Below are positions 25,871 through 34,105 of a DNA stretch of 64,000 nucleotides, piece after piece (the stretch's first letter is position 1; every line of letters starts with the position of its first letter). Location: assembly GCA_002839435.1 (NCBI GenBank), contig PGYA01000017.1, positions 22,075 through 86,074 of the forward strand, written 5' to 3'. Source of the stretch: Candidatus Riflebacteria bacterium HGW-Riflebacteria-2 (GTDB lineage: Bacteria > Muiribacteriota > Ozemobacteria > Ozemobacterales > Ozemobacteraceae). Position numbers and translations under genes: made by a program. The notes under the pieces are model-generated. The model worked only from the letters and a program-made list of their open reading frames with translations. It was not told the origin of the DNA and did not search any database.

Positions 25871-27409
25871 TCAGGAAAGGTGGTCGAACAGTCCGGTAGT
25901 ACGATACTGCAGCGCCTCGGCCAGATGATTGGCAGCAATTGTTTCAGCCTCAGCCAGGTCAGCAATAGTTCTGGCGATGAGCATTACTTTGTCGTAACCC
26001 CTGGCAGAAAGAGCAAAGCGGCGGGCCGCGGCGATCAGCATTTTCTGCGAATCTGAATCTATGCTGCAGAAATGTTCTATTTTTTTACCCGACAGATTTG
26101 CATTGAGAAGCATTCCGCCCTGATCATTACGATGTTTCTGAATATTACGCGCCTTGACGACACGTTCTCGAACCGTTTCTGAGCTTTCGCCGGCAGGTTT
26201 TTCGGCGAGCTCCCAGGGTTGCAGGCGAGGAACATGCACCTGCAGATCAATACGGTCAAGCAGCGGGCCTGAAAGGCGCTGGCGGTATCTGCTGATCTGA
26301 CGGGCATCACAAACACACTCGGCATCAGGATCCGTGCTGAAACCGCAGGGGCAAGGGTTCATCGCAGCCGCAAAGAGAAAGCGCGCGGGAAAAAGACAGG
26401 TCTGAGCCGCACGGGAGATCGAAACAGAGCCCGAAGAAAGCGGTTCGCGCAGGACTTCGAGTACCGACTTTTTGAATTCAGGCAGTTCGTCGAGAAACAA
26501 CACGCCATGGTGCGCCAGCGAAACTTCACCGGGGCCGGGCGAGCGGCCGCCACCGATCAGCGCTACATCAGAAATAGTATGGTGCGGGTCGCGAAAAGGG
26601 CGCTGCCTGATCAGGCCGGCCCCTGGCGGCAACAACCCTTTAATACTGTATATGCGCGTAACATCGAGCGCTTCGACAAAATCGAGAGGTGGCAGAATTG
26701 AGGGCAGCGCCCGCGCCAGCATAGTCTTGCCGGAGCCGGGCGGGCCGGAAAAAATGATGTTATGACCTCCGGCAGCGGCGACTTCAAGGGCGCGGCGAGC
26801 CATGGTCTGCCCTTTTATCCCGGCCATGTCGTTAAAAGCAAAAATTTCGTCGGACTGGCGTTCATGATCGTGGGTTGGAATATCGGCAACTGGCGTATTA
26901 CCGCCAGAGAAGGCAGCGACCAGTTCGCCAAGAGTGGCAAATGAAATCACCTCGAGTTCAGGCACAACCAGTGCTTCACGGGCGTTGTCGCGCGGCAGCA
27001 CAATGCCTTTGTAACCGAGTTGCAGCGCCACAAGAGCAATGGGAAGAACTCCTCTGGTATGACGTAACTCGCCATTCAGACTCAGCTCACCGACAAAAAT
27101 ATAATTGCGGCTGAGAGTATCGGGTATCAACTCCATTGAGGTGAGAATTGATACGGCAATAGGTAGATCAAGCCCGGAGCCTTCTTTTCGCAGGTCAGCC
27201 GGAGCAAGGTTAACGACAATGCGACCCGATGGTAAAGCAAAGCCCGAATTCTTGATAGCTGAGCGAACACGCTGCCATGACTCTGAAACCGAAGTATCTG
27301 GAAGACCAACCAGATCGAACCCCGGCAGACCACCCGCTATATCTGTTTCAACAAAAACCGGAGTAGCCTCGAACCCGGAAATGGTTGCAGCAGCGATTTT
27401 GGCAAACAT
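25871..27409 (-). CDS. YifB/ComM family Mg chelatase-like AAA ATPase
   Basis: A 512-residue protein with the ChlI-like fold: an N-terminal Lon-protease-like domain, then the AAA+ core. Its Walker A is GPPGSGKT and its Walker B includes VLFLDELPEF. A cysteine cluster (NPCPCGFSTDPDAECVC) precedes the sensor region, as in ComM, and RIDLQVHV follows. ComM homologues promote branch migration of heteroduplex DNA during natural transformation. Length is normal. A TGC-TACAAT extended -10 lies about 35 nt upstream on the same strand. Confidence 0.95.
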   Translation of the reverse strand: MFAKIAAATISGFEATPVFVETDIAGGLPGFDLVGLPDTSVSESWQRVRSAIKNSGFALPSGRIVVNLAPADLRKEGSGLDLPIAVSILTSMELIPDTLSRNYIFVGELSLNGELRHTRGVLPIALVALQLGYKGIVLPRDNAREALVVPELEVISFATLGELVAAFSGGNTPVADIPTHDHERQSDEIFAFNDMAGIKGQTMARRALEVAAAGGHNIIFSGPPGSGKTMLARALPSILPPLDFVEALDVTRIYSIKGLLPPGAGLIRQRPFRDPHHTISDVALIGGGRSPGPGEVSLAHHGVLFLDELPEFKKSVLEVLREPLSSGSVSISRAAQTCLFPARFLFAAAMNPCPCGFSTDPDAECVCDARQISRYRQRLSGPLLDRIDLQVHVPRLQPWELAEKPAGESSETVRERVVKARNIQKHRNDQGGMLLNANLSGKKIEHFCSIDSDSQKMLIAAARRFALSARGYDKVMLIARTIADLAEAETIAANHLAEALQYRTTGLFDHLS

Positions 27410-27436
27410 TCTCTCATATCCTGCAAAATTTGCTTC

Positions 27437-27464
27437 TTGACTAAATTGTATTGTAGCATATTTT
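27437..27464 (+). promoter_or_regulatory. Probable promoter of the TPR/CFI-box gene, overlapping a divergent promoter
   Basis: TTGACT (27437-27442), 16 nt and TATTTT (27459-27464) on the plus strand give a leader of about 28 nt to an ATG at 27499. On the minus strand TGC-TACAAT (hexamer 27450-27455, with a second ATTGTA copy at 27445-27450) would serve yifB. The two promoters overlap, so the genes may compete for polymerase. Confidence 0.45.
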
Positions 27465-27498
27465 ATACGAAATAGTCATGGTGTTGGTGAGGAAGCGC

Positions 27499-28896
27499 AT
27501 GGAGAATGTCGATTCTCAAGACAAGAGAGGTCCAGTAGAAGAATTCTATACAGACGCGCATGCAGATTTCAACGCATCATTCGAAGATGCGCTGCTGCTT
27601 GAGCGGTTTGAGGTTGCGCAGGCGCAACTTGAAGAGTTCAAGAGTAAAAACGGCGAATCAGCGCTGTATATATACCGCCTGGCGCGTCTCAAGGAAAAGC
27701 AGAAGGAAATACGCACCGCCTATGAGATGTACAAGCGGCTCTTCTACGAAATTCCTGTATTCATGCGCGATAAGACAGAACTTGCGCAGATACAGAGAGA
27801 TTACATTGAAACCCGGTTGAACAAAGCGAAGGCCATGTGGAACCAGGTAGTTGCCGCTTCTTCACACTTCATCGAAAAAAACCCGGCAGCCGGCGATAAA
27901 AAGAGTAAAGAGCCATATATAAAGGCTTTCTGGAAAAAGCATTACGAAGATCTTGAATCGGTTGCCGCAATTTTCAGCAGCATTCTTGATTTTGAACCCC
28001 ACGAGATAAACTCTATTATCGGACTGATTCAGTGTTACACCGAAATCGACAATCAGGAAAAGCGCGCATACGCGCTTGAGTTGTTCGACGAAGCTAAAAA
28101 TTACTGGAAAGGAATGAACCACACGCGGTCTGAAGCAACTCTTAAAGCGGCGCAAAAGCAGGAAGCAAGCAACCATTACGATGCTGTTATTGAAATAGTC
28201 AATCTTGGCCTGGCAACTGAACCAACCAACGTAGACCTGCTGTTGGCGAAGGCCGAGGCCCTGGCAAAGCTCTGGCACTTTCAGGATGCCATGTCATGCA
28301 TACAGGTTGCACTCAGGCAGAATCAAAATAATGCCAAAGCCCAGCGCCTGAAAAAAGCGGTTGAGGGGCAGATATTCGACCAGAATCTCAAAGATGGCCT
28401 TGAATTTCTCTACAAGGCCGAGCAGGAAAAACCGGGGAGCTCACAACAATACAAATGGATAGAATCAGCTTTGAGCTGCTTTCTCGAAGCTCTTTCCTAC
28501 GACTCGCAGAATTTGACGGCGCTTGCAGGTGTATATCGATGCCGCATCAGATCTGGTGAACCCCTAAAAGCCCAGACGACTCTCGAGCGAATCAGGCAGA
28601 TCGACCCGAATTACGATGTTTACTCGATTTTTCGCGATAAGAATGAACAGAAAAATACAGATGGCGGTTGCTTTGTCGCCACCCGCGTATATGGTGAGAT
28701 GCATCCTGACACCGTTTATCTGCGAAAGTTCCGCGATAATGTACTCAGGCACTGTTTGCCGGGCAAAATTTTTATCCGGCTGTACAAAAGAGTCGGGCCT
28801 TGCCTGGCTGAACTGCCGGGGCGAAGCCCGATCTACTCTATCTGCCGACTGGCCGTAAACGGCATTACGCGACTGCTCAAGGCTCTCAAATACTAG
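27499..28896 (+). CDS. TPR-like protein with C-terminal CFI-box domain
   Basis: A 465-residue cytosolic protein. Helical TPR-like repeats occupy residues 30-370 (for example YRLARLKEKQKEIRTAYEMY). At the C-terminus CFVATRVYGEMHPDTVYLR near residue 391, followed by LRKFRDNVL and GKIFIRLYKRVGP, matches the CFI-box-type C-terminal domain known from many uncharacterised envelope-associated proteins. The ATG at 27499 is favoured over 27478 because GAGGAAG lies just upstream. The role is unknown. It is monocistronic and convergent with ptb. Confidence 0.86.
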   Translation: MENVDSQDKRGPVEEFYTDAHADFNASFEDALLLERFEVAQAQLEEFKSKNGESALYIYRLARLKEKQKEIRTAYEMYKRLFYEIPVFMRDKTELAQIQRDYIETRLNKAKAMWNQVVAASSHFIEKNPAAGDKKSKEPYIKAFWKKHYEDLESVAAIFSSILDFEPHEINSIIGLIQCYTEIDNQEKRAYALELFDEAKNYWKGMNHTRSEATLKAAQKQEASNHYDAVIEIVNLGLATEPTNVDLLLAKAEALAKLWHFQDAMSCIQVALRQNQNNAKAQRLKKAVEGQIFDQNLKDGLEFLYKAEQEKPGSSQQYKWIESALSCFLEALSYDSQNLTALAGVYRCRIRSGEPLKAQTTLERIRQIDPNYDVYSIFRDKNEQKNTDGGCFVATRVYGEMHPDTVYLRKFRDNVLRHCLPGKIFIRLYKRVGPCLAELPGRSPIYSICRLAVNGITRLLKALKY

Positions 28897-28910
28897 GGCG
28901 CACGCTGAGA

Positions 28911-29798
28911 TTACATCTTGCCGGCGGCAAGGGCCAGCTTTATTGAATTCATGCGAGTCTGCCTGTCGTCAGAGCGTGACAGCATTATTACCGGGCACTG
29001 CGCCCCGACAATCATGCCAGCACACTGAGTTTTACCGAAATAAAGCAGGATTTTGCCGAGAACGTTACCGGTATCGATATCAGGGGCGACAAGAATGTCG
29101 GCGCGCCCGACCACTTCGTTAAAAAGACCCTTGTGGTGCGCCGATTCAAGTGATATCGCGTTATCGAGCGCCAGCGGGCCTTCAACAATACAATCACTGC
29201 CAAACTGTTTGCGCTCACCCATCTTAGACAGAACCGCTGCATCAACAGTGCTGGGCATTTTGGGATTAACCTTTTCGACAGAAGACAATACCGCGACGCG
29301 GGCAACTGCAACCCCCAGCTTACGGGCAAGGGCTCTGCTGTTATTGATCAGTTCTATTTTTTCTTCGAGACTGGGGTGAGTAACCATGCCGCCATCAGTT
29401 AGAAAACGCAGGCTGTTTTCCCACTCAAATATCAGAACGTGCGACAGAACATTCGATTTTTTGATGCCGGTTTCAGAGTTAAGTACTGCCTTGAGCAGAA
29501 TCGGTGTTGAGATCGAGCCTTTCATCAGAGCACTGGCACGATTCTGCCTGACCAGTTCTACCGATTTAAAAGCGGCGTCTTCAGGCGTTTCACAGTGAAT
29601 TATTTCAGGATTGAAACCTGGCGCGGTTTTATCAATACAAGCCTTGATCGTATCCTTGTTGCCAACAAATATACATTCGACGAAACCCTGATTGCTGGCC
29701 TCGTATGCGGCCGATACAGTATCGATATCTTCGGGCATGCATACAGCCAGAGGTACCTTGCGCGTTCCAAGAAGCTTGTCTACATCAGCGAAATTCAT
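28911..29798 (-). CDS. ptb: Phosphate butyryltransferase/phosphotransacetylase-like
   Basis: A 295-residue acyl-CoA:phosphate acyltransferase. The family regions LMKGSISTPILLKAVL and DILVAPDIDTGNVLGK are visible, as is the SRSD near the end. It converts butyryl-CoA (or a related acyl-CoA) to acyl phosphate. The ATG at 29798 is preceded by AAAGGA. The next gene upstream on the strand is a butyrate kinase 19 nt away, the classical Ptb-Buk pair. Together they conserve ATP during fermentation or run branched-chain acyl use in reverse. Substrate range cannot be read from sequence. Confidence 0.9.
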   Translation of the reverse strand: MNFADVDKLLGTRKVPLAVCMPEDIDTVSAAYEASNQGFVECIFVGNKDTIKACIDKTAPGFNPEIIHCETPEDAAFKSVELVRQNRASALMKGSISTPILLKAVLNSETGIKKSNVLSHVLIFEWENSLRFLTDGGMVTHPSLEEKIELINNSRALARKLGVAVARVAVLSSVEKVNPKMPSTVDAAVLSKMGERKQFGSDCIVEGPLALDNAISLESAHHKGLFNEVVGRADILVAPDIDTGNVLGKILLYFGKTQCAGMIVGAQCPVIMLSRSDDRQTRMNSIKLALAAGKM

Positions 29799-29817
29799 GG
29801 CACAATCCTTTCCTAAT

Positions 29818-30885
29818 TCAGTATTCTTTAACGACGGAAGCATCGGCAAGCGCACGACAGGCGTGCGCAGCCAGTGCCTTAAGTTCATTCTGCCCGGGTT
29901 TGACGATAACCGGAGCGATAAATTCAACTCGTTCCCTGATCCATGGCACCACCTTCGGGTTGTGGGCAACACCGCCTGTCAGAATTATGGCATCTACTCT
30001 GCCCTTCATAACCGTAGCCATGGCGCCTATTTCCTTGGCGATCTGATAAGCCATGGCTTCGAGCACCAGCTTTGCTTTTGCGTCGCCAGCATCGATTCTC
30101 TTCGCCACCTCACGGCAGTCTGAAGTGCCGAGATAGGCAACCAGGCCGCCCTTACCGATCAGCATCTTTTTAAGTTGATTGAAGGTAAATTTGCCACTGC
30201 AGGCCATTTTGAGCAATCCGGTAAGCGGCAACGTGCCGCAACGTTCTGGTGAGAAAGGCCCGGCATCATTGGCATTGTTAACATCGATCTGGCGACCCTT
30301 CTGGTGCGCGGCAATCGAAAAACCGCCGCCCAGATGCGCCACAATGTAATTCATATCTTCTGGCTTTCTGCCAGCTTCGGCGGCGACTTCGGCAACAACA
30401 GCCTTGATGTTGAGAGCATGCGACAGCGAAAGACGCGGCAACTCAGGCCAACCACTGATTCTGGCGATGTCTTCAAATTCATCGACAGAGACCGGGTCAG
30501 CGATATAAGCTGGAATCTTTGCAGCATCGGCAACCCGACAGGCAATCAGCCCGCCAAGAATCGAGGCATGGTCAACAAGTTTGCCGCTCTGCAGATCTTG
30601 CATCAGTGACGCACCGACATGATAAACCCCGCCACTCAATGGTTTGAGTGGACCACCACGGCCAATAACTGCCTTCAAGTCTGACGGCTGACAGTTCCAG
30701 TCCTTTAATGCATTTTCAACTGCGGCAAAACGAAAAGCAAGCTGTTCGAGATTGCTTGAAAATTCGGCAAGTTCAGATGCCTGATGCGTGATGTCAATTT
30801 CTTTGAGCGGCTCGAGCCCGTTAAACAAAGCAATTTTGGTCGAAGTCGAACCAGGGTTGATTACCAGAATCAGTTTTTCATTCAT
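29818..30885 (-). CDS. buk: Butyrate kinase
   Basis: A 355-residue ASKHA-fold acid kinase. It starts with LVINPGSTSTKIALF, the diagnostic N-terminal motif. GRGGPLKPLSGG and AHLGGGFSIAAH follow, and IILTGGVAHNP is present near the C-terminus. Length is typical. It transfers phosphate from butyryl phosphate to ADP. The ATG at 30885 sits just after GAGG. Its start overlaps the end of the nudix gene by 8 nt, so the operon rlmI-like/nudix/buk/ptb is tightly packed. Confidence 0.95.
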   Translation of the reverse strand: MNEKLILVINPGSTSTKIALFNGLEPLKEIDITHQASELAEFSSNLEQLAFRFAAVENALKDWNCQPSDLKAVIGRGGPLKPLSGGVYHVGASLMQDLQSGKLVDHASILGGLIACRVADAAKIPAYIADPVSVDEFEDIARISGWPELPRLSLSHALNIKAVVAEVAAEAGRKPEDMNYIVAHLGGGFSIAAHQKGRQIDVNNANDAGPFSPERCGTLPLTGLLKMACSGKFTFNQLKKMLIGKGGLVAYLGTSDCREVAKRIDAGDAKAKLVLEAMAYQIAKEIGAMATVMKGRVDAIILTGGVAHNPKVVPWIRERVEFIAPVIVKPGQNELKALAAHACRALADASVVKEY

Positions 30886-31312
30886 TTCCTTCCTCACAGT
30901 TTATTATTTGTTTCCAGGGCAAGTGCCCAACCGCTATGCGATCAGCCGGACAAAACTCGCCCAGCGGAAAATCTTCAGGCGAAAACCAGCCAACTTCAGT
31001 ATTCTCGGTGGTTTTTGCCAGGCAACTTTCTGGTGTGTCGGTAAGCCTACAACTGACGAAATGCAGACGCACCGTCTTGTCGGGATATTGATGTTCGAGC
31101 ACAAGCAATGTCTTACCGGGTATGATTCTGATGTCGAGCTCCTCGACCAGCTCACGATGTGCCGCATGACCGGCCGATTCATTCTCTTCGAGCTTGCCGC
31201 CGGGGAATTCCCACAGGCTGTCGAGATAACCGCCGCGCCGCCGAGCCAGAAGCACCTTCTGGCGATATACCAGAACGGCGGCAGCCACATTTATTGCAGT
31301 TTTTTTTTGCAT
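30878..31312 (-). CDS. NUDIX hydrolase, MutT-like
   Basis: A 144-residue protein carrying the Nudix box GGKLEENESAGHAAHRELVEEL, which has all the catalytic Glu positions; the residue after EEL is Asp rather than Gly. The short N-terminal strand (VAAAVLVYRQKVLLARRR) and size resemble 8-oxo-dGTP pyrophosphatase MutT, so it probably sanitises nucleotides. Substrate is inferred only. The end overlaps the butyrate kinase start by 8 nt, and it lies 10 nt after the methyltransferase gene. Confidence 0.9.
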   Translation of the reverse strand: MQKKTAINVAAAVLVYRQKVLLARRRGGYLDSLWEFPGGKLEENESAGHAAHRELVEELDIRIIPGKTLLVLEHQYPDKTVRLHFVSCRLTDTPESCLAKTTENTEVGWFSPEDFPLGEFCPADRIAVGHLPWKQIINCEEGNE

Positions 31313-31322
31313 TTATAGATAC

Positions 31323-32498
31323 CTAGAATATTTTCAGCAGCAGCCCCTTGAGGTAGCGGCCTTCCGGGTGTGCCAGGGCAATTGGATGGTCGGGGGCGTG
31401 AAACGACTCATGCACTATCATAGCGCGTCGGCCAGCTGAAGCCACGGCATCCCTTACCGCCTCGACAAATTCTTCACGGCCAACCTGACTGGTACAGGAT
31501 GCCGTAAACAGATAACCGCCACGGCTGACAACCTTACTGCCGAGCTGATTGAGACGACGGTAAGCCCGCAGCGCCTTTTCGGCATCGCGCCTGTTTTTAG
31601 CCATCGATGGGGGGTCGAGCACGACCAGGTCAAAGCTGCCCTGGCGACACCCGGCAAGGTATTCATACATGTCGGCCGCGACCAGCTTGTGTGCCGGCAA
31701 GGCAAGAGAATTGAGGCGGAGGTTACGCTCGGCTTCAACCAATGCCGGCTTTGCGATATCTACGGTGACAGACTGAACGGCCCCGCTGGCAGCGGCGGCG
31801 ACAGTAAACGCGCCAGTATAACCGCACACATTCAAGAAATTCCGGCCGGCAGCAACCGACCTGATCAGGTTGCGGTTTTCGCGCTGATCGAGAAAAAAGC
31901 CGGTTTTCTGACCGTTTACCAGATCAGTTGAGAATTTGAGGCCATACTCCCTGAACTCTATTTTATCGGGAAGGCTGCTGCCAAGTATCAGTCCGGCCGC
32001 ATCAGCGCGGGCCAGACGTATCTGGTTCCTTCGCCAGATCCATTTTATGTCGGGCAAAAGTTCTTTAATAGCTTTGGTGATATCGCCCAAAGAAGCTGCA
32101 AGCCCGAGTGAATATATCTGCAGCGAGACAGCTCGCTCATAGCGATCGATGATGAGCCCGGGAATCGAGTCACCCTCACCATTTACCAGTCGATAAGCAG
32201 TGGTTTCCTGACCGGCAAAACGCTCGAGGCGCATGGCAATGGCTGCACGTACCAGCCGGCCGATTCCAGCCGACAAAGGCTCTCCGGCTTCAAGAGGCAG
32301 CATACGCACGAGGATTTTCGAATCAGCATCGGCGTAACCATAACCCATGATCTGATCACGGTGCGAGCGAACCTCAACCAGGTCACCAGTTGCAAGCCGT
32401 TCCGGCACTTCGCGAAAAGCCTCGCCATAGGCCCATGGATGGCCTTTCATCAGCGAGAATTCTTTGTTTTTCTTTAAATACAGGCGGTGGCTGTTCAT
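31323..32498 (-). CDS. RlmI-like class I SAM-dependent rRNA methyltransferase
   Basis: A 391-residue protein with an N-terminal PUA-like domain (GHPWAYGEAF to VRMLPLE), an RlmI-type central region and a C-terminal Rossmann domain. The methyltransferase motif is NVCGYTGAFTVAAAASGA, and LDPPSMAKNRRDA carries the catalytic region typical of cytosine-5 RNA methyltransferases of the RlmI/YccW group. It likely methylates 23S rRNA. The ATG at 32498 is preceded by AAGGAAAG. The frame is open upstream, but those codons lie in the promoter. It is the first gene of the buk operon. Confidence 0.93.
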   Translation of the reverse strand: MNSHRLYLKKNKEFSLMKGHPWAYGEAFREVPERLATGDLVEVRSHRDQIMGYGYADADSKILVRMLPLEAGEPLSAGIGRLVRAAIAMRLERFAGQETTAYRLVNGEGDSIPGLIIDRYERAVSLQIYSLGLAASLGDITKAIKELLPDIKWIWRRNQIRLARADAAGLILGSSLPDKIEFREYGLKFSTDLVNGQKTGFFLDQRENRNLIRSVAAGRNFLNVCGYTGAFTVAAAASGAVQSVTVDIAKPALVEAERNLRLNSLALPAHKLVAADMYEYLAGCRQGSFDLVVLDPPSMAKNRRDAEKALRAYRRLNQLGSKVVSRGGYLFTASCTSQVGREEFVEAVRDAVASAGRRAMIVHESFHAPDHPIALAHPEGRYLKGLLLKIF

Positions 32499-32523
32499 AT
32501 ATCTTTCCTTGATTATTTGCCCT

Positions 32524-32552
32524 ATTTTAAGCAAAAAACTGAGAATTATCAA
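32524..32552 (-). promoter_or_regulatory. Promoter of the rlmI-nudix-buk-ptb operon
   Basis: On the minus strand TTGATA (32547-32552), a 17-nt spacer and TAAAAT (32524-32529) fit the housekeeping consensus. Start of transcription would be near 32517, giving a leader of about 20 nt that contains AAGGAAAG. Confidence 0.6.
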
Positions 32553-32595
32553 TTTATTAGTCAGCCTGATTACAGAACTGCCAACAACTAATCTA

Positions 32596-32624
32596 TTGAC
32601 ATGCAGCTTTGCCATTTGTAGCAT
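32596..32624 (+). promoter_or_regulatory. Promoter of the cyclic-nucleotide-binding/MinD gene
   Basis: TTGACA (32596-32601), 17 nt and TAGCAT (32619-32624) precede the ATG at 32660 by about 35 nt. The leader holds a GAGGAG ribosome site. It is divergent from the rlmI operon promoter. Confidence 0.6.
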
Positions 32625-32659
32625 GTTCTCGTAGAACTAATGCATATCGAGGAGCTAAT

Positions 32660-34105
32660 ATGGTTCAGACTGATTTTTTGAAAGGCGTATCACTTTTTGC
32701 TGACCTGTCTGAAGAGGAACTCAATAATGTCAGCGAGCAGGCCGAAGTTGTTAAATTCGTGCGCGATGCCTTAATCTGCAAAGAAGGCCAGCATGCCGAT
32801 GCAATGTATATAATCAAGTCGGGTATAGTTCAGATATACTGTGACGACGGGCGTGGCGGCAAAAAGATACTGACACATCTCAAGCTCGGCGAATACTTTG
32901 GTGAAATGGCACTGCTAACCGAAGAACCGCGCAATGCTTCATCGGTAGCCCTTGCCGAAACTGAACTGATAAAGCTGACCAAGGAAAGCTTTCGCAAACT
33001 GCTGCATACGAGCCCTGGCGTTTCTTTGAGCATAATCAAGACACTGTGTAATCGTCTGTCAAAAACCAATATCGGAGCAGCCCAGACTAATATGCATAAC
33101 GTTTATGCTGTTCTAGGGCCCGATACGTCATCCGGAAAAAGTTTGTTCGCCCGCAACCTGGCAATGGCCATGATGAAAGAATTGGGGCAGGATGTGCTTC
33201 TTTATGACCCCAACCTGCGCGATGAGCGGGTAGCTCGCAGTCTCGGCGTTGAAAAACGCTCACGCATCATCGACGAACTTGTCGATCGCGAAAAAATAAA
33301 GGATTTGTCACAGTATGTAGTGAAGGCGCCATGCGGGTTACTGACTATTCTGCCACAGGAAAACGGTCTGACAGATATCAGGCTCAAGGAATTTCACACA
33401 TTTTCTCTCATGCAGACAATTCTCGAAAATCATGAATTTGTCGTTGTCGATTCCAGTTCGATGTATACCAAAGTAACCAAGGAAATCGTGCAGAACTGCG
33501 ACAAAATCGTTTATCTGATTTCCAGCAAGAACGTTTCGATTACTGGTCTGATGGATCATTTCGACGAAACCAGGCGGGGCTGGAAAGTAGCACCTGACAA
33601 AATAGTTTTCGGTGTAAATCACACCACTAACGATCCAAACCAGGAAAGCCTGATTACCGACAAGGATCGTGCGCGGATCAGCTTCGAAATTCCATTCAGT
33701 CAGGAGCTGCACGGCAAACGCGAACCGGAACAGCAACTGATTGTACAAACCAGCCCAGACCACCCGCTGGCAAAAGTCTGCACTGAACAGAGTGTCGATA
33801 TACTATTCGACCAGAGTATCGGCCTGTTTTTGCCGACTTTCGAAGATCAGCCGGCCAAAGCCGAACTTGCTGCGCGCTGGATAGAAAGCGGTGTTGCCGA
33901 GCTGTCACAGGTGCTGAAAAAAGTTGAAGTTAAGGGTCCGGTTACCCGCAACAACATTCTTTGCCGGCAATTATGCGGCAATTCCTCGAAATGGGATTTG
34001 AACAACCAGGTTGTAAAAATTGTCGATTTCTCTAACCGTTTCAAAAAGGAATTCGACGTTGACAGCCTGATTCTGTCACTGAATAATCAGGAAAGCGTAA
34101 TCTAG
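32660..34105 (+). CDS. Cyclic-nucleotide-binding domain fused to a MinD/CpaE-like ATPase
   Basis: A 481-residue cytosolic protein. Residues about 8-120 form a cNMP-binding domain (GQHADAMYIIKSGIVQIY and GEYFGEMALLTEEPRNASSV). A helix then leads to a MinD/CpaE-type domain from about 150. The Walker A region is PDTSSGKS near 153-161, lacking the usual GG and deviant lysine, so nucleotide binding may be altered. The downstream strands VLLYDPNLRDE and FVVVDSSS are recognisable. The C-terminal tail is unrelated. Ligand control of a polar or pilus-type partition ATPase is plausible. The start follows GAGGAG. It ends overlapping the convergent M48 gene by 4 nt. Confidence 0.9.
   Translation: MVQTDFLKGVSLFADLSEEELNNVSEQAEVVKFVRDALICKEGQHADAMYIIKSGIVQIYCDDGRGGKKILTHLKLGEYFGEMALLTEEPRNASSVALAETELIKLTKESFRKLLHTSPGVSLSIIKTLCNRLSKTNIGAAQTNMHNVYAVLGPDTSSGKSLFARNLAMAMMKELGQDVLLYDPNLRDERVARSLGVEKRSRIIDELVDREKIKDLSQYVVKAPCGLLTILPQENGLTDIRLKEFHTFSLMQTILENHEFVVVDSSSMYTKVTKEIVQNCDKIVYLISSKNVSITGLMDHFDETRRGWKVAPDKIVFGVNHTTNDPNQESLITDKDRARISFEIPFSQELHGKREPEQQLIVQTSPDHPLAKVCTEQSVDILFDQSIGLFLPTFEDQPAKAELAARWIESGVAELSQVLKKVEVKGPVTRNNILCRQLCGNSSKWDLNNQVVKIVDFSNRFKKEFDVDSLILSLNNQESVI

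Noticed and set aside
28917..28931. Palindrome CTTGCCGGCGGCAAG as a terminator between convergent genes
   Set aside because: It lies within the coding end of ptb, and no T-tract follows.
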